NCBI GenBank assembly: GCA_964503615.1
Contig: CAZDBA010000007.1
Location: forward strand, 1-54,079
Direction of reading: 5' to 3'
Source of the DNA: CAZDBA01 sp964503615
Lineage (GTDB): Bacteria > Planctomycetota > Planctomycetia > Pirellulales > Pirellulaceae
Length of the DNA stretch: 54,079 nucleotides
Part shown: in pieces, positions 33,306-43,291 of the stretch
Position numbering within the stretch: the stretch's first letter is position 1
How the letters are laid out: every line of letters starts with the position of its first letter
The notes under the pieces: model-generated
The model's database searches: none
What the model was told of the DNA's origin: nothing
What the model saw: only the letters and a program-made list of their open reading frames with translations
Position numbers and translations under genes: made by a program

Positions 33306-34424
33306 TTATTCGGAGATTACTTCGCCGCCATTTCGAGTCGACAGGGACTGCCAAACCAACAGGTCGACATTGTCGCTTTCAAATGCAACGGAACCATCGC
33401 ATCGGACAACATTGACACCACCTGAGTGGAAACTTCGTGCGGTTACGGCAGCAAACGTTCTGGCTGTCGTACCGATACGACCTTCTTGGTTGTTGGTCCA
33501 GTCGATATCAAAGTTTGTACCCCCATCTGAGTGCGAAACTTGAGTGTTGGGCGTAAACACGGAGGTGAATGAGGTTTGGTGAGCTCTTCCATCTACCCAT
33601 TCAGTATGGCCAGTGGTCGCCTTAAAATCTCCGCCCATTCCTGCAACAGAACTTGGGTTGGTTGGTAACGGTAAATCACCAGAAGTCGCAGCGTTCCGGA
33701 AGTATGGAGTGTAGGCTTTGACTTCCCCGAACATCATCGTATTGCTTTGGCCGTCCGTAAAACTACCTAGTTTGTTTCCTCGCCCGACCAACAAAGCACC
33801 GCTACCCGTTGCCTTGGTCACTGGGTCATAAACAAACCATGTTCCCGCGTTCGCTGCGTAGTTCAGCGGATAATGTTCGGGAGTCGTTCCATCCAACCGG
33901 ACTATATCGTTGATTTCGCTTGGACAAATGTAGGTCGGGATTCTCGCCGAGGCAAGCAACTGAGGAGCCCCACCACCAACAGATACCGTTTGCGATGAAT
34001 CAACGTACTCGAGATCGAAATTAATGTTGGCAGCAAGGTTCCCCTGTTCGATAAACTCGAGAATCAAAGCTTGCGCGGACCATCCACGACCGGTCGGAGC
34101 CGATGAGGGCTGGCGATAGACTTCGGGAAGCTCTCGAAACGCAGACTCGTAATTCAAACAAGCGATTCCAATTTGCCGCATGTTGTTTTGACATGCGGTT
34201 CGGCGAGCTGCCTCACGAACTTGTTGAACGGCAGGCAGTAACATCCCGATCAGAATTCCGATAATCGCAATCACGACTAACAGCTCGACCAGAGTAAAAG
34301 CGGCTCGTCGCGAATTATGTTTCGGTTGAATTCGAGGCGAACAGGTGGCTAGATCATTTGCGCAGTAATGGCGCACTACAAAAAATGGATTCACGAAATG
34401 GGTCTCCTGACCAGAGGTGAACAT
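33306..34424 (-). CDS. DUF1559 domain protein with prepilin-type N-terminus
   Basis: 372 residues. The type IV pilin-like cleavage/methylation motif AAFTLVELLVVIAIIGILIGMLLPAV begins about 43 residues in. After it come the DUF1559 blocks REAARRTACQNNMRQIGIACLNYES and the C-terminal SFHSGGVNVVRCDGSV. The family is massively expanded in planctomycetes and is thought to form pseudopilin-like envelope structures. The leader before the motif is unusually long, so the true start may lie downstream of the ATG at 34424; none of the alternatives has a good ribosome site. The hemP gene is divergent. Confidence 0.93.
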   Translation of the reverse strand: MFTSGQETHFVNPFFVVRHYCANDLATCSPRIQPKHNSRRAAFTLVELLVVIAIIGILIGMLLPAVQQVREAARRTACQNNMRQIGIACLNYESAFRELPEVYRQPSSAPTGRGWSAQALILEFIEQGNLAANINFDLEYVDSSQTVSVGGGAPQLLASARIPTYICPSEINDIVRLDGTTPEHYPLNYAANAGTWFVYDPVTKATGSGALLVGRGNKLGSFTDGQSNTMMFGEVKAYTPYFRNAATSGDLPLPTNPSSVAGMGGDFKATTGHTEWVDGRAHQTSFTSVFTPNTQVSHSDGGTNFDIDWTNNQEGRIGTTARTFAAVTARSFHSGGVNVVRCDGSVAFESDNVDLLVWQSLSTRNGGEVISE

Positions 34425-34604
34425 TGGTAGCCCAGTACGAGAGAAGTCTGACGAAGATTCAATCGCGTTGATCTGGGATGTCCGAGCGTGGCTGGCTAAG
34501 GAGACCGCTAATCAAAAAAGAAGATTAGCGACGAATCGTGGCTTGCTGCGTCGTCGGTAACACGTTAAGAATTGCTGTTGAGAACGAATCTCAATTAGCT
34601 CAGC

Positions 34605-34619
34605 GAGAATTTTATTCTC
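34605..34619. promoter_or_regulatory. Perfect inverted repeat GAGAAT-TTT-ATTCTC upstream of hemP
   Basis: Six-base arms with a three-base centre, about 70 bases before the hemP start codon. It resembles an iron-regulator (Fur-type) operator in length and A+T centre, though the arms are not the canonical GATAAT. Confidence 0.4.
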
Positions 34620-34688
34620 TTTCGCCATTGAAACAAGAGTATCTTCGGACGATTTCCGAGATTGAGCCAATTTGTCCCAAGCAAGTAT

Positions 34689-34883
34689 ATGAACGAACTA
34701 AATTCAGCCAAAAACGAGCCTCAAGAGCCGGCGGCCAGTGATAAAGCTAATGAACCTGTGCTGCCAAAGATCATCAGCTTTGATTCTTTGGCACGTTGTG
34801 GGGACGAGATCTGGATCGAAAACGTGGGTCAGATTTACCGTCTCAGGCGGACTCGGCAAGGTAAGCTGATCCTGACCAAGTGA
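34689..34883 (+). CDS. hemP: Hemin uptake protein HemP
   Basis: 64-residue protein ending GQIYRLRRTRQGKLILTK, the conserved HemP signature. The 30-residue N-terminus is polar and variable. HemP genes usually accompany haem receptor or ABC transporter genes and act in haem/iron uptake or its regulation; none is nearby here. The frame opens at a TTG (34662), but the ATG at 34689 gives the normal length. A perfect inverted repeat upstream could be an iron-responsive operator. Confidence 0.88.
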   Translation: MNELNSAKNEPQEPAASDKANEPVLPKIISFDSLARCGDEIWIENVGQIYRLRRTRQGKLILTK

Positions 34884-35197
34884 ATACAGGCAAGAAATCG
34901 CAAACGAGTCCGATTTGGTGAGTCCAAGTATTTGCGTTGCTGCTACCTGATTGTTTTCACTAAACCGTAAATTCGGATAATTGGTTGGGCATTGAAGCTC
35001 AAACTCCACCAGCAATCCATTAGTGGCGTGGACTATTAATTATATCGCCGGTAAATTGAGGGTCGAATCTACCTTGGTTAGTCGAAGATAAAGAAGATCG
35101 CGACCACTTCGTTGATCTACTCGGTTAAGCCCGCGGAGTCCGCTAGCTTTCCCGATCTCATCTTTGCTCTGTGTTACAGGAAGTGAACAGCGAAGCG
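34884..35197 (+). other. Intergenic region, nothing recognised
   Basis: About 310 bases between hemP and the RND transporter. Only weak frames on either strand, no repeat or hairpin with a T run. The end holds a possible Shine-Dalgarno (AGGAAG) for the transporter. Confidence 0.5.
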
Positions 35198-38100
35198 ATG
35201 GCAGAAGACCAGTTTTTTTCAAAACGAGTTCCGCTATTCAACACTGTTGCAATGTTGATTCTTTGCACAGTCTTTTTCCTGTTGCCCTTTGCGCTGCGTG
35301 GAGCGCGGATGGCAGTCACTGGCATCAAAAACAACGTTGCCGACTGGTTACCTAGTGACTATCCCGAGACTCAAGATCTCGAGGAGTTTCGCAAGTACTT
35401 TATTGGCGAACAGTTTGTCGCGATCAGCGGCCCTTGGTGCTTTGAGGGCAATCCCAACTTCGAAGACTTCAAGGAAAAACTCCGTGAAGAATCTCTCGAT
35501 TACGAATCGCAACTCCGTGACTCAAATCGGCTTGAAGAGATTCGAGCGCATCGTAAGGGAGACGAGCTCGGTTTGATGTTCGCCAATGACTGGCATATTG
35601 GCTGGGGTGAGCACCAAGAGAAATGGCTGCAAGGTCGCAACGGCCAATGGTACTTTATCAAGAAGAATGGCCAGCTGTTTCGTTGGGAAGGTCAAAACAA
35701 CGTTGTCGACGGCTTTAACCGGTTAGTCGAAAAAACGGTACACGGAAAGAACAAAGCGATAGGAAAGTTCGTTGATCAGTTCGGCGTGCCGCCCAAAGGC
35801 AGTGAAGTCAGCGAGTATTACAAGGACCCCAAAAAGCTATTCGCGCGACCGTTCAAAAGTGTCCTGACGGGGCCAGATGCAATCGAGCAGATGGCCGGTG
35901 AGAACGGCACCATTCGAATGGGCGACTATTCCGAAGATAGCCAGTCCGCTTTTGAAGCAAAAGTCGAAGCTCACCGACGCTTGACAGGATCCCTGTTTGG
36001 ACCAACGCCTGCAACTTCGTTCCGTTGGACTTACGCTTCCCTGCTACAGCACGTCGACAAGGACAAACGCAGCATCCTTGAACTGGATGATATGAGGGTT
36101 CGGTTTGATGCGGTGATCAAGCATATTACCGACACGATGTTCGAGGGTGATTTTTCCAAGCTTCAATCTGCTGGTCCGGATGCCCGATTGACAGCTTGGT
36201 ATGAGATGTGGGACCGACTTTCGATCGAAGCTCCACCACGTCAAACCTGCTTGATCGTTACGTTGAACGAGCCGGTATTGGAAGAACTCAGCCGTGCGAT
36301 TGGACGTCCGTTGTTCGGTAAACCTCGCGGGCGAATTTTGGAACTTGCCACTGGCGAGTGCGGGATTTCGACCGCAAACGTACACATGGGCGGCCCACCT
36401 TGTGACAATGTGGCCATCGATGAAGAAGGGACCAACACGTTGATGCGTTTGGTCTCCCTGTCGGCGATCGTGGGTATTCTGCTTGCCTATTTGAGTTTTC
36501 GCAGTATCCGAATTACTTGCATGCTGTTCTTTGTGGCGGGTGTTTCCGCCATCAGCAGCTTGTCCTACATCTGGTACGCAGGAAGTACTCTCGACGCGAT
36601 TTTGCTTTCCATGCCCTCGCTGGTTTATGTACTCGCGCTTTCCTCTGCGGTGCATCTGGTGAACTATTATCGGGACGCCTGTAAAGAAACGGGCGTCGAA
36701 ACGGCTGTCGAAAAAGCGTTCTCCCATGCACTGTTCCCTTGTTCATTGGCTGCGTTTACGACCGCGCTTGGCTTGATCTCGCTGTACACCAGTAACCTGA
36801 TTCCGATTCAAAAGTTCGGTCTGTTTTCGGCAATTGCGGTGTTGGCGACTGTTATTTTGTTGTTCACCTATTTGCCGGCGGCGCTGAGTGTTTGGCCGAC
36901 GCCGGGTGATATCGGCTCCGATCCAAAGTCACCCAAGAAGAAAACGTTTTCTCAGTCGATTGGTGACACTTGGTCGAAAATTGGAGATTGGGTAATCGCA
37001 CACAGTTCGTTGGTTGCTGTTTGCTCTCTATTGCTGATGGGTGTCGCTGCCTACGGAATCACTCGCGTCGAAACATCGGTGCATTTGTTAAAGCTGTTTG
37101 GTCCGTCGGCCAAGATCCTGGGCGACTATCGCTGGATGGAAGAGAACCTTGGCAAACTTGTACCCATGGAGATGGTTCTGGTTGTTGACCAATCATCTCA
37201 ACAGGAAATTTGGGAACCCGAAGTCGAATCGACCCCGGACACGGATGAACCGAGCGATGACGATTTGGCTGCCAATAACGAAGACGGTTCGGAACAAAAC
37301 GACTCAGATCAAGAAGCAGTCCCTGATAATCCGGAGATTGCTGAAGCGAAACAAGAGATTGCAGAAAGAAAACCGAATTCGAACTTGGAACCGGAAACCG
37401 ATCCACTCAAGCTGGACCTCAAGTACCTGATGTTGGACCGGATCGAGATGTCACGCCGGATCAGGATGGCCTTGGAGCGATTTTTTGGTCCCGAGTCGAC
37501 CGACATTGTCGGAAGAGGTACTTCGTCCGACATATTCGTACCCTTGCAGGGAGTTCCGCAGTTGTATGCTGGCGGACCGCTTTGCAAACGACGGGTCATT
37601 AACCGTCAATTGATAGCCAAGAAAGAAGCTTTGGAATTGCAGGACTACTATGCGACCGCCGGCAAGCATAATACTAAGTTGTCCAAGGTCCAGCAGGAGT
37701 TAGACAACGCCATCGAAAACGGCGATGAACTATGGCGAATCAGCATTCGTTTGGCCGCTTTGAACGACGTTGACTATGGCGATTTCATTAACGATTTAAA
37801 GACGGTCGTCGAACCGATTATGACCGCTTATGAGTTTCGTACCAAGATTCTGAAAACGCTGCACCAGCAATTGGGTGACCAGGCGCTGAGCGATTCGCGA
37901 ATTCTGTTTTTAGGTAAAGATCCAAAAAAGGTGGCGGACTTTGATTTTGAAATCGAAGAAGGTCAGCCTATCTCAAGTGTCGTCGATCAGACCTATCTGT
38001 TCGCTGATACGTTGCGGGACTTGTTCGAGAACAAGGGGTACGAATTTAAGAACGCCAAGCCGGACAAGACAGGTGAGTTCTATCAATGGATCGATCCAAC

Positions 38101-39115
38101 GGTTTTCTACGACCGAGAAGGCCCCAAGCCAGCCGATGAGAAAGCGATCCCGTTTCCCACCGACGAGCAATTCGCAGAAGCGATCGAAAGGTTCGACTGT
38201 GTGGTTCTACTGGAAAATTCTGATTTCTTCGACGTTGAGTTTATCAAGTCGCATTCAGATTCGTTTGTGGATGCTCGAGACCACAAATTCGATATCTTGC
38301 AAAAGGACGAGGGCAAGCACCTGACCGCCATGGAGCGTAAGGAAAAAGGCGATGACGTCGATGTGGCGGCTATTTATACCGGCATTATTCCGATCGTCTA
38401 CAAATCTCAACGGGCTTTGCTGCAAAGTTTGATTCAGAGTATCTGCCTGGCGTTTGTGATGATCGCGGTTGTCATGATGATTTTGCTGCGAAATTGGCGG
38501 GAGAAGTTTTCGGCCTACAATTCGCTCAATTTTTCAGGCGGGATGATCTCGATGATCCCCAACGTCTTTCCCGTCGTGGTTGTGTTCGGTGCAATGGGAT
38601 TGTTGGGTGTCAAAGTCGATATTGGGTCGATGATGACCGCCAGCGTTGCAATGGGTGTTGCTGTTGATGATACGATTCACTATCTGAACTGGTACCGCAA
38701 AGGCTTGGCGATGGGCTTGACGCGAAAGTCATCGATCAAGATGGCTTACGATCGTGTTGCGACGGCGATGACTCAGACCACGTTGATTGGTGGATTCGGC
38801 TTGGCCGCATTTGCTTTCAGTACATTTACTCCGACTCAACGATTCGGCGTGTTGATGTTGATCTTGCTGATGGCCGCTTTGGTGGGTGACTTGATTCTAT
38901 TGCCTGCGATCCTGTCCGGTTGGTTTGGACGCTTTTTTGGTAAGGAAAGGCCTGATGCGGTCGATCAGTTGCCTAAGCCGAAGCCTGAAGAAAACCTTGA
39001 TCCTTCTCTCACACAAGAGGACCCTTCCCTGCTTGAGCTTCGAGTAGCTGGTGCAGGAGAAGGCGGTTTTCAGAACACTGAAAAACCTGACGACAAAAAA
39101 GCTGCTGATGGTTGA
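35198..39115 (+). CDS. RND-superfamily transporter (MMPL/HpnN-like)
   Basis: 1305-residue inner-membrane transporter. One N-terminal helix (TVAMLILCTVFFLLPFAL) is followed by a large periplasmic domain. Then come a bundle of helices (SLSAIVGILLAYLSF...VYVLALSSAVHLVNYY...), another helix near residue 610, a second periplasmic domain, and a final bundle with the RND signature VAMGVAVDDTIHYLNWYRKG. MMPL/HpnN relatives move lipids or hydrophobic compounds across the envelope. An acidic, disordered-looking insert (residues about 672-745) lies in the second periplasmic domain. The frame opens at a GTG (35171); I chose the ATG at 35198. The gene overlaps the S4-domain gene by eight bases. Confidence 0.9.
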   Translation: MAEDQFFSKRVPLFNTVAMLILCTVFFLLPFALRGARMAVTGIKNNVADWLPSDYPETQDLEEFRKYFIGEQFVAISGPWCFEGNPNFEDFKEKLREESLDYESQLRDSNRLEEIRAHRKGDELGLMFANDWHIGWGEHQEKWLQGRNGQWYFIKKNGQLFRWEGQNNVVDGFNRLVEKTVHGKNKAIGKFVDQFGVPPKGSEVSEYYKDPKKLFARPFKSVLTGPDAIEQMAGENGTIRMGDYSEDSQSAFEAKVEAHRRLTGSLFGPTPATSFRWTYASLLQHVDKDKRSILELDDMRVRFDAVIKHITDTMFEGDFSKLQSAGPDARLTAWYEMWDRLSIEAPPRQTCLIVTLNEPVLEELSRAIGRPLFGKPRGRILELATGECGISTANVHMGGPPCDNVAIDEEGTNTLMRLVSLSAIVGILLAYLSFRSIRITCMLFFVAGVSAISSLSYIWYAGSTLDAILLSMPSLVYVLALSSAVHLVNYYRDACKETGVETAVEKAFSHALFPCSLAAFTTALGLISLYTSNLIPIQKFGLFSAIAVLATVILLFTYLPAALSVWPTPGDIGSDPKSPKKKTFSQSIGDTWSKIGDWVIAHSSLVAVCSLLLMGVAAYGITRVETSVHLLKLFGPSAKILGDYRWMEENLGKLVPMEMVLVVDQSSQQEIWEPEVESTPDTDEPSDDDLAANNEDGSEQNDSDQEAVPDNPEIAEAKQEIAERKPNSNLEPETDPLKLDLKYLMLDRIEMSRRIRMALERFFGPESTDIVGRGTSSDIFVPLQGVPQLYAGGPLCKRRVINRQLIAKKEALELQDYYATAGKHNTKLSKVQQELDNAIENGDELWRISIRLAALNDVDYGDFINDLKTVVEPIMTAYEFRTKILKTLHQQLGDQALSDSRILFLGKDPKKVADFDFEIEEGQPISSVVDQTYLFADTLRDLFENKGYEFKNAKPDKTGEFYQWIDPTVFYDREGPKPADEKAIPFPTDEQFAEAIERFDCVVLLENSDFFDVEFIKSHSDSFVDARDHKFDILQKDEGKHLTAMERKEKGDDVDVAAIYTGIIPIVYKSQRALLQSLIQSICLAFVMIAVVMMILLRNWREKFSAYNSLNFSGGMISMIPNVFPVVVVFGAMGLLGVKVDIGSMMTASVAMGVAVDDTIHYLNWYRKGLAMGLTRKSSIKMAYDRVATAMTQTTLIGGFGLAAFAFSTFTPTQRFGVLMLILLMAALVGDLILLPAILSGWFGRFFGKERPDAVDQLPKPKPEENLDPSLTQEDPSLLELRVAGAGEGGFQNTEKPDDKKAADG

Positions 39116-39377
39116 CGAAAATTCGGCCAGCTCAGACGGCTCTGAAACTAATTCTGAAATCGATCCCGAGCAGCCGCCCATCCGCTTGGACCACTTTCTG
39201 CAAATGTGTGGTGTTTTGACTGGCGGGCAGGCAAAGCTGATTATTCAGTCAGGCCAAGTTGTTCTCAACGGTGAGGTTGAAACTCGACGGCGAAAGAAGT
39301 TGTTTCCTGGTGACGTCGTATCGATCGGTGGCGAAGAGTTCGAAGTCAGCCTCGAAGACGAAGAGGAAGAAGAGTAG
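39108..39377 (+). CDS. S4 domain RNA-binding protein (YaaA/RlbA-like)
   Basis: 89 residues, mainly one S4 domain: IRLDHFLQMCGVLTGGQAKLIIQSGQVVLNGE...KLFPGDVVSIGGEEFEV. Such small proteins bind structured RNA, often rRNA. The N-terminal 20 residues are acidic/Ser-rich and the C-terminus ends in a run of Glu. The ATG at 39108 overlaps the end of the RND transporter gene by eight bases, so translation is coupled. The frame extends further back inside the transporter gene but without conserved sequence. Confidence 0.88.
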   Translation: MVDENSASSDGSETNSEIDPEQPPIRLDHFLQMCGVLTGGQAKLIIQSGQVVLNGEVETRRRKKLFPGDVVSIGGEEFEVSLEDEEEEE

Positions 39378-39651
39378 AGCGTTCAGAACACAAATTTACT
39401 GAATGTTCGTAGTGGGATTCGTCAGAATTCCTTTCGCCGGCCTCTGATGCCTATCTCCAATCACCGGTGCACAGCCAACGGTGAAAAGATTACACTATTG
39501 GGTTGAAATCGGCGCTCATTACAAGGGTTCTCACTGCGTTTGGCAGCCTGGCCGCCCAATTCTTAAGTCCGATTTGAATCGCCCTCGCAGTATTCAGCGT
39601 GGCGAATTTTGATCTTTGAGCTGTTTGACTTTTTTTCGATTGAACCTTTTC

Positions 39652-42387
39652 ATGAATCCACTTGGACAGAACATTCGTTTGCTTGGCGACCTTCTCGGCG
39701 AAGTTATCGTACGACAGGCCGGAACGCCGATTTTCGACCTTGAAGAGGAGATTCGCCTGCTTGCCAAACAATGGCGTGACGGGGATGAGTCGGCGGCAAA
39801 GAAAGCGGCCCAGAAAGTTGCCGAGATGGCCGGTGATCTGTCACTGACTGGCGATATCGTGAAAGCGTTCTCGACTTATTTTCAGCTGGTCAACCTTGCC
39901 GAAGAGCATCAGCGGATTCAGATCCTCAATCAACGCGAGAACGACGCGTTTCTCAAAAAGGAGCCGATGGACGAGTCGGTGATTTCGGCGGTACAGACAT
40001 TGGCGCGTGAGGGATTCTCGGCCCAACAAGTTCACGAGATGCTGGGTCAAATGGTCATCATGCCAGTCTTTACGGCACACCCGACTGAATCTCGTCGTCG
40101 AACGCTTCGCCAGATTCTTGAATACGTCTCTGTGGCTTTGCGCGAATTGGAAAATGCGCCGGAGGTGCGGCAGGATGAGATCAAAGCAAAAATTTCTGGT
40201 TACATCACGTTGCTATGGCAAAGTGATGATAGTCGTAACCGCAAGCCAACGGTGATGGACGAAGTTCGCAACACGGGTCTCTACTTTTTTGAAAACACGT
40301 TATTGGATGTCGTTCCGCAACTTTACAAGGAACTTGAACAGGCTCTGGCGCAAACTTATCCTGACTTTGATTGGGATGTTCCGAGTATCTTGAGGTTCGG
40401 TTCCTGGATCGGTGGTGATCGAGACGGAAACCCGTTCGTGACCACCGAAACGACCGAGTCGGCAATTCGTGCGCAGAAGCAAATGATCCTGGAGAAATAC
40501 TCCAAAGATATCTATAGCCTGTACGAGATGCTTTGCCCTTCGCGTACCCGGGCCACGTTCAATGATAATTTGCTGGAACAACTGAACTCCGAGGTGGCCC
40601 AGCTACCTGAGCAAGAACTGGAATCGGTAAACCGTTTTGACCAAGAGCCCTATCGGCAAAAAATGATTTTGGTCTACCGGCGTTTGTTGGCGACGATCGA
40701 ACAGAATAAATCGGGGTGGGAGGTCGAATCGACCAACCCGCGAGTCTATCAATCGGCGGAAGAATTTCTGGCGGACCTGGAAACGATCCGGCAAAGTTTG
40801 ATCGAGAATAATGGTGAGGTTCTGACGCGGGGACGACTGGCAGAAGTAATCCGTCGCGTTAAGGTCTTTGGTTTTCATCTCGCTTCGCTGGACATCCGTC
40901 AGCATTCAGCGCGGCACGAAGCGGCGATTGCTGAAGTGTTTTCGGAGTACGGTATATGCCCGGACTACACAGCGCTGGACGAGGATGCCAAAGTTGTTTT
41001 GTTAGCCGAACAGATCAGCAATCGAAGACCGCTGACTGCGGAATTAACTTTTTCAAAAGAGACGAATGAGACGATCTCTCTTTTCCGCATGATCGCGACG
41101 GCTCATCGCAAGTCCGGTGAGATGAGTATTTGCAGCTATGTGATCAGTATGACCGAGAGCGTGAGCGATATGCTTGAGGTGCTGTTGCTGGCTAGCGATG
41201 CGAAGTTGTTTGGGAAAATCGACATTGTGCCCCTTTTCGAAACGGTCGAAGACCTGAACCGCGCGCATGAAACGATGGCAAAGATGTTTAAGAATTCGGT
41301 GTATGAATCGCACCTCAGCCAGCGCGGTCGAGGCCAGCAGATCATGATCGGCTACAGTGACAGTAACAAAGACGGCGGTTTCCTGCGGGCGAACTGGATG
41401 TTGTTTACTGCACAACGAAATATCGCGGAAACCTGTGCCAAGTCGGACGTTGGATTGACTTTGTTCCACGGTCGAGGTGGTTCGATTGGACGTGGTGGTG
41501 GCCCGACCAACCGCGCGATTTTGGCTCAACCGCCCGAGTCGATTCGGGGACGGATTCGAATTACCGAACAGGGAGAAGTGGTGTCGTCTCGTTACACGCA
41601 AAACGAAATTGCTCGTCGCCATTTGCAGCAATTGTTCCATGCAGTCATTTGTTCCAAAGGGAATCGACCTGACTTTCCCGATCTGGAACGATGGTCAGCG
41701 GTCGTTGAAACGACCAGCCAGATCGCTTTTGAAAAATACCGTAGCCTTGTGGAGAAGAAGGAGTTTATTGGATACTTCCAAACGGCGACGCCGATCGATC
41801 AAATTGATCAGTTAAATATCGGATCACGTCCATCGAGAAGAAAATCGACTCAATCGATTAACGATTTACGGGCGATCCCATGGGTTTTCGCTTGGACCCA
41901 ATCACGCACGAATATTCCTAGTTGGTACGGAGTGGGAACCGGTTTTTCCAAGTGGATCGAATCAGGTAAAGATGATTGCTTGGCTGAGTTGCAAGATATG
42001 TATTGCAAATGGCCGTTCTTTCAAACGGTTCTGAACAACGTGCACTTGGGGTTGGGCCGAGCTGACATGGACATCGCTCAACTTTATTCAGAGTTGGTCG
42101 CCGAGGATTTCGGTAAAGAGATTTACCAGAATATCAAGGATGAGTTTGAACTGACACGAAAGTGGTTGCTGGCAATCACTCAGCACGATGATATCCTCGA
42201 TAGCGAACAGTGGTTGCAGCACAGCATTCGAATGCGGAACCCGTACGTTGACCCGATTAACTTTATCCAGGTTGCGTTGCTTGAGCGATTCCGTGAAACG
42301 GAGGACCAAGAGGAGCGAGATCGAATTCAAAAGGTGATTATCGAATCGGTGAACGGTATCGCCGCCGGTTTGCAAAATGTGGGATAG
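39652..42387 (+). CDS. ppc: Phosphoenolpyruvate carboxylase
   Basis: 911-residue PEP carboxylase, the enzyme that adds bicarbonate to PEP to form oxaloacetate and refill the TCA cycle. Catalytic motifs are all visible: VFTAHPTESRRRT with His143, GSWIGGDRDGNPFVT, GYSDSNKDGG, LFHGRGGSIGRGGGP, and the ITEQGEVVSSRY loop. The C-terminal MRNPYVDPINFIQV motif is present and the protein ends NGIAAGLQNVG. The frame opens at a TTG (39616), but the ATG at 39652 begins the more usual N-terminus. No terminator follows, and the YdjM-like gene starts 21 bases after the stop, so they may be co-transcribed. Confidence 0.97.
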   Translation: MNPLGQNIRLLGDLLGEVIVRQAGTPIFDLEEEIRLLAKQWRDGDESAAKKAAQKVAEMAGDLSLTGDIVKAFSTYFQLVNLAEEHQRIQILNQRENDAFLKKEPMDESVISAVQTLAREGFSAQQVHEMLGQMVIMPVFTAHPTESRRRTLRQILEYVSVALRELENAPEVRQDEIKAKISGYITLLWQSDDSRNRKPTVMDEVRNTGLYFFENTLLDVVPQLYKELEQALAQTYPDFDWDVPSILRFGSWIGGDRDGNPFVTTETTESAIRAQKQMILEKYSKDIYSLYEMLCPSRTRATFNDNLLEQLNSEVAQLPEQELESVNRFDQEPYRQKMILVYRRLLATIEQNKSGWEVESTNPRVYQSAEEFLADLETIRQSLIENNGEVLTRGRLAEVIRRVKVFGFHLASLDIRQHSARHEAAIAEVFSEYGICPDYTALDEDAKVVLLAEQISNRRPLTAELTFSKETNETISLFRMIATAHRKSGEMSICSYVISMTESVSDMLEVLLLASDAKLFGKIDIVPLFETVEDLNRAHETMAKMFKNSVYESHLSQRGRGQQIMIGYSDSNKDGGFLRANWMLFTAQRNIAETCAKSDVGLTLFHGRGGSIGRGGGPTNRAILAQPPESIRGRIRITEQGEVVSSRYTQNEIARRHLQQLFHAVICSKGNRPDFPDLERWSAVVETTSQIAFEKYRSLVEKKEFIGYFQTATPIDQIDQLNIGSRPSRRKSTQSINDLRAIPWVFAWTQSRTNIPSWYGVGTGFSKWIESGKDDCLAELQDMYCKWPFFQTVLNNVHLGLGRADMDIAQLYSELVAEDFGKEIYQNIKDEFELTRKWLLAITQHDDILDSEQWLQHSIRMRNPYVDPINFIQVALLERFRETEDQEERDRIQKVIIESVNGIAAGLQNVG

Positions 42388-42407
42388 CCCAGTTAGGGGA
42401 AGCATCG

Positions 42408-42953
42408 ATGTCACCCGTTGGTCACTCGCTCGTTGGTCTCGCATTCGCTGCACTTGCGCTGCCAAAATCCAGTAGCCGAAAACGAATGGTTATTTTGCCA
42501 ATTGTTTTTGTTGCGCTGGCCAATCTTCCAGATTGGCCGTTCCCGAACTGGGGGCACGATCAGTATAGAATCAGCCATAGTGTGTTTGTAAACTTGCTGT
42601 TGATTGCGATCGCAATGCTGGTTTGGAGCATGATCCCCTGGTTTCGTTCGCAGGTGCCTGTTCGTTTTTTGTGGATGGGCGCGGCTGCTTGGCTAAGTCA
42701 TCTTTTGCTGGATACGTTTTACAACCACGGTCGTGGCCTTGCGATTTACTGGCCGTTTTCAAGTGGCCGGCTTAACCTTGCGATACCTTGTTTTGATACG
42801 CTCGATCTTTCGCAATCGATCGTTTCACGGCACAACTTAGCGGTGTATGGGATCGAAGCTGTGGTTTATCTTCCGGTACTATTTATCGCTTTGGTAATTG
42901 CGAACTCGATCAACCGATTTAATATCGCTGGATCCTCCGAGCCGAAGATGTGA
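42408..42953 (+). CDS. Membrane-bound metal-dependent hydrolase, YdjM family
   Basis: 181 residues with about four membrane segments. Family residues are visible: His5 in SPVGHSL, Asp in NLPDWPF, HS in ISHSVF, and HLLLDTFYNHGRG. These His/Asp sites should bind metal at the membrane face. In E. coli the YdjM relative is SOS-regulated; I see no LexA site here. The gene follows ppc by 21 bases. Confidence 0.85.
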   Translation: MSPVGHSLVGLAFAALALPKSSSRKRMVILPIVFVALANLPDWPFPNWGHDQYRISHSVFVNLLLIAIAMLVWSMIPWFRSQVPVRFLWMGAAAWLSHLLLDTFYNHGRGLAIYWPFSSGRLNLAIPCFDTLDLSQSIVSRHNLAVYGIEAVVYLPVLFIALVIANSINRFNIAGSSEPKM

Positions 42954-42958
42954 GTGGT

Positions 42959-43279
42959 TTAAATCTCGTCCAGCTCTGCGATTATTGCTCGTACTTGTTG
43001 CGTACGGCCGATAGTAGAATTTCGAATGAGTTGGGTGTTGATACCCAAATAGTCGGCTAAACGGTACGCGATCAGTAAATCGGGTAAACCGTGGAATTGA
43101 TTAACGAGTTTGTTTTCGTAATAGATTTTATTCTGATCGGTATCGAAACCGGATTCAAAACAATCTTGAAGTTCTTCGATCCAGTTCGCAGGAAGCCCCT
43201 CTGCCCTGCATACTTCCAGTGACCAAATCTCATCGCCTCGGCATTTAAGCAGCAGCATCTCTGCCTTGATTCTGTCCAT
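42959..43279 (-). CDS. Hypothetical protein downstream of the S9 peptidase
   Basis: 106 residues, soluble and acidic, no recognised family. It contains LLLKCRGDEIWSLEVCRAEGLPANWIEELQDCFESGF and a helical end with IRNSTIGRTQQVRAIIAEL. The start is 12 bases after the stop of the S9 peptidase gene on the same strand, so co-transcription is likely. Its end is five bases from the convergent YdjM-like gene. Confidence 0.65.
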   Translation of the reverse strand: MDRIKAEMLLLKCRGDEIWSLEVCRAEGLPANWIEELQDCFESGFDTDQNKIYYENKLVNQFHGLPDLLIAYRLADYLGINTQLIRNSTIGRTQQVRAIIAELDEI

Positions 43280-43291
43280 TGCTTTTTTGCT

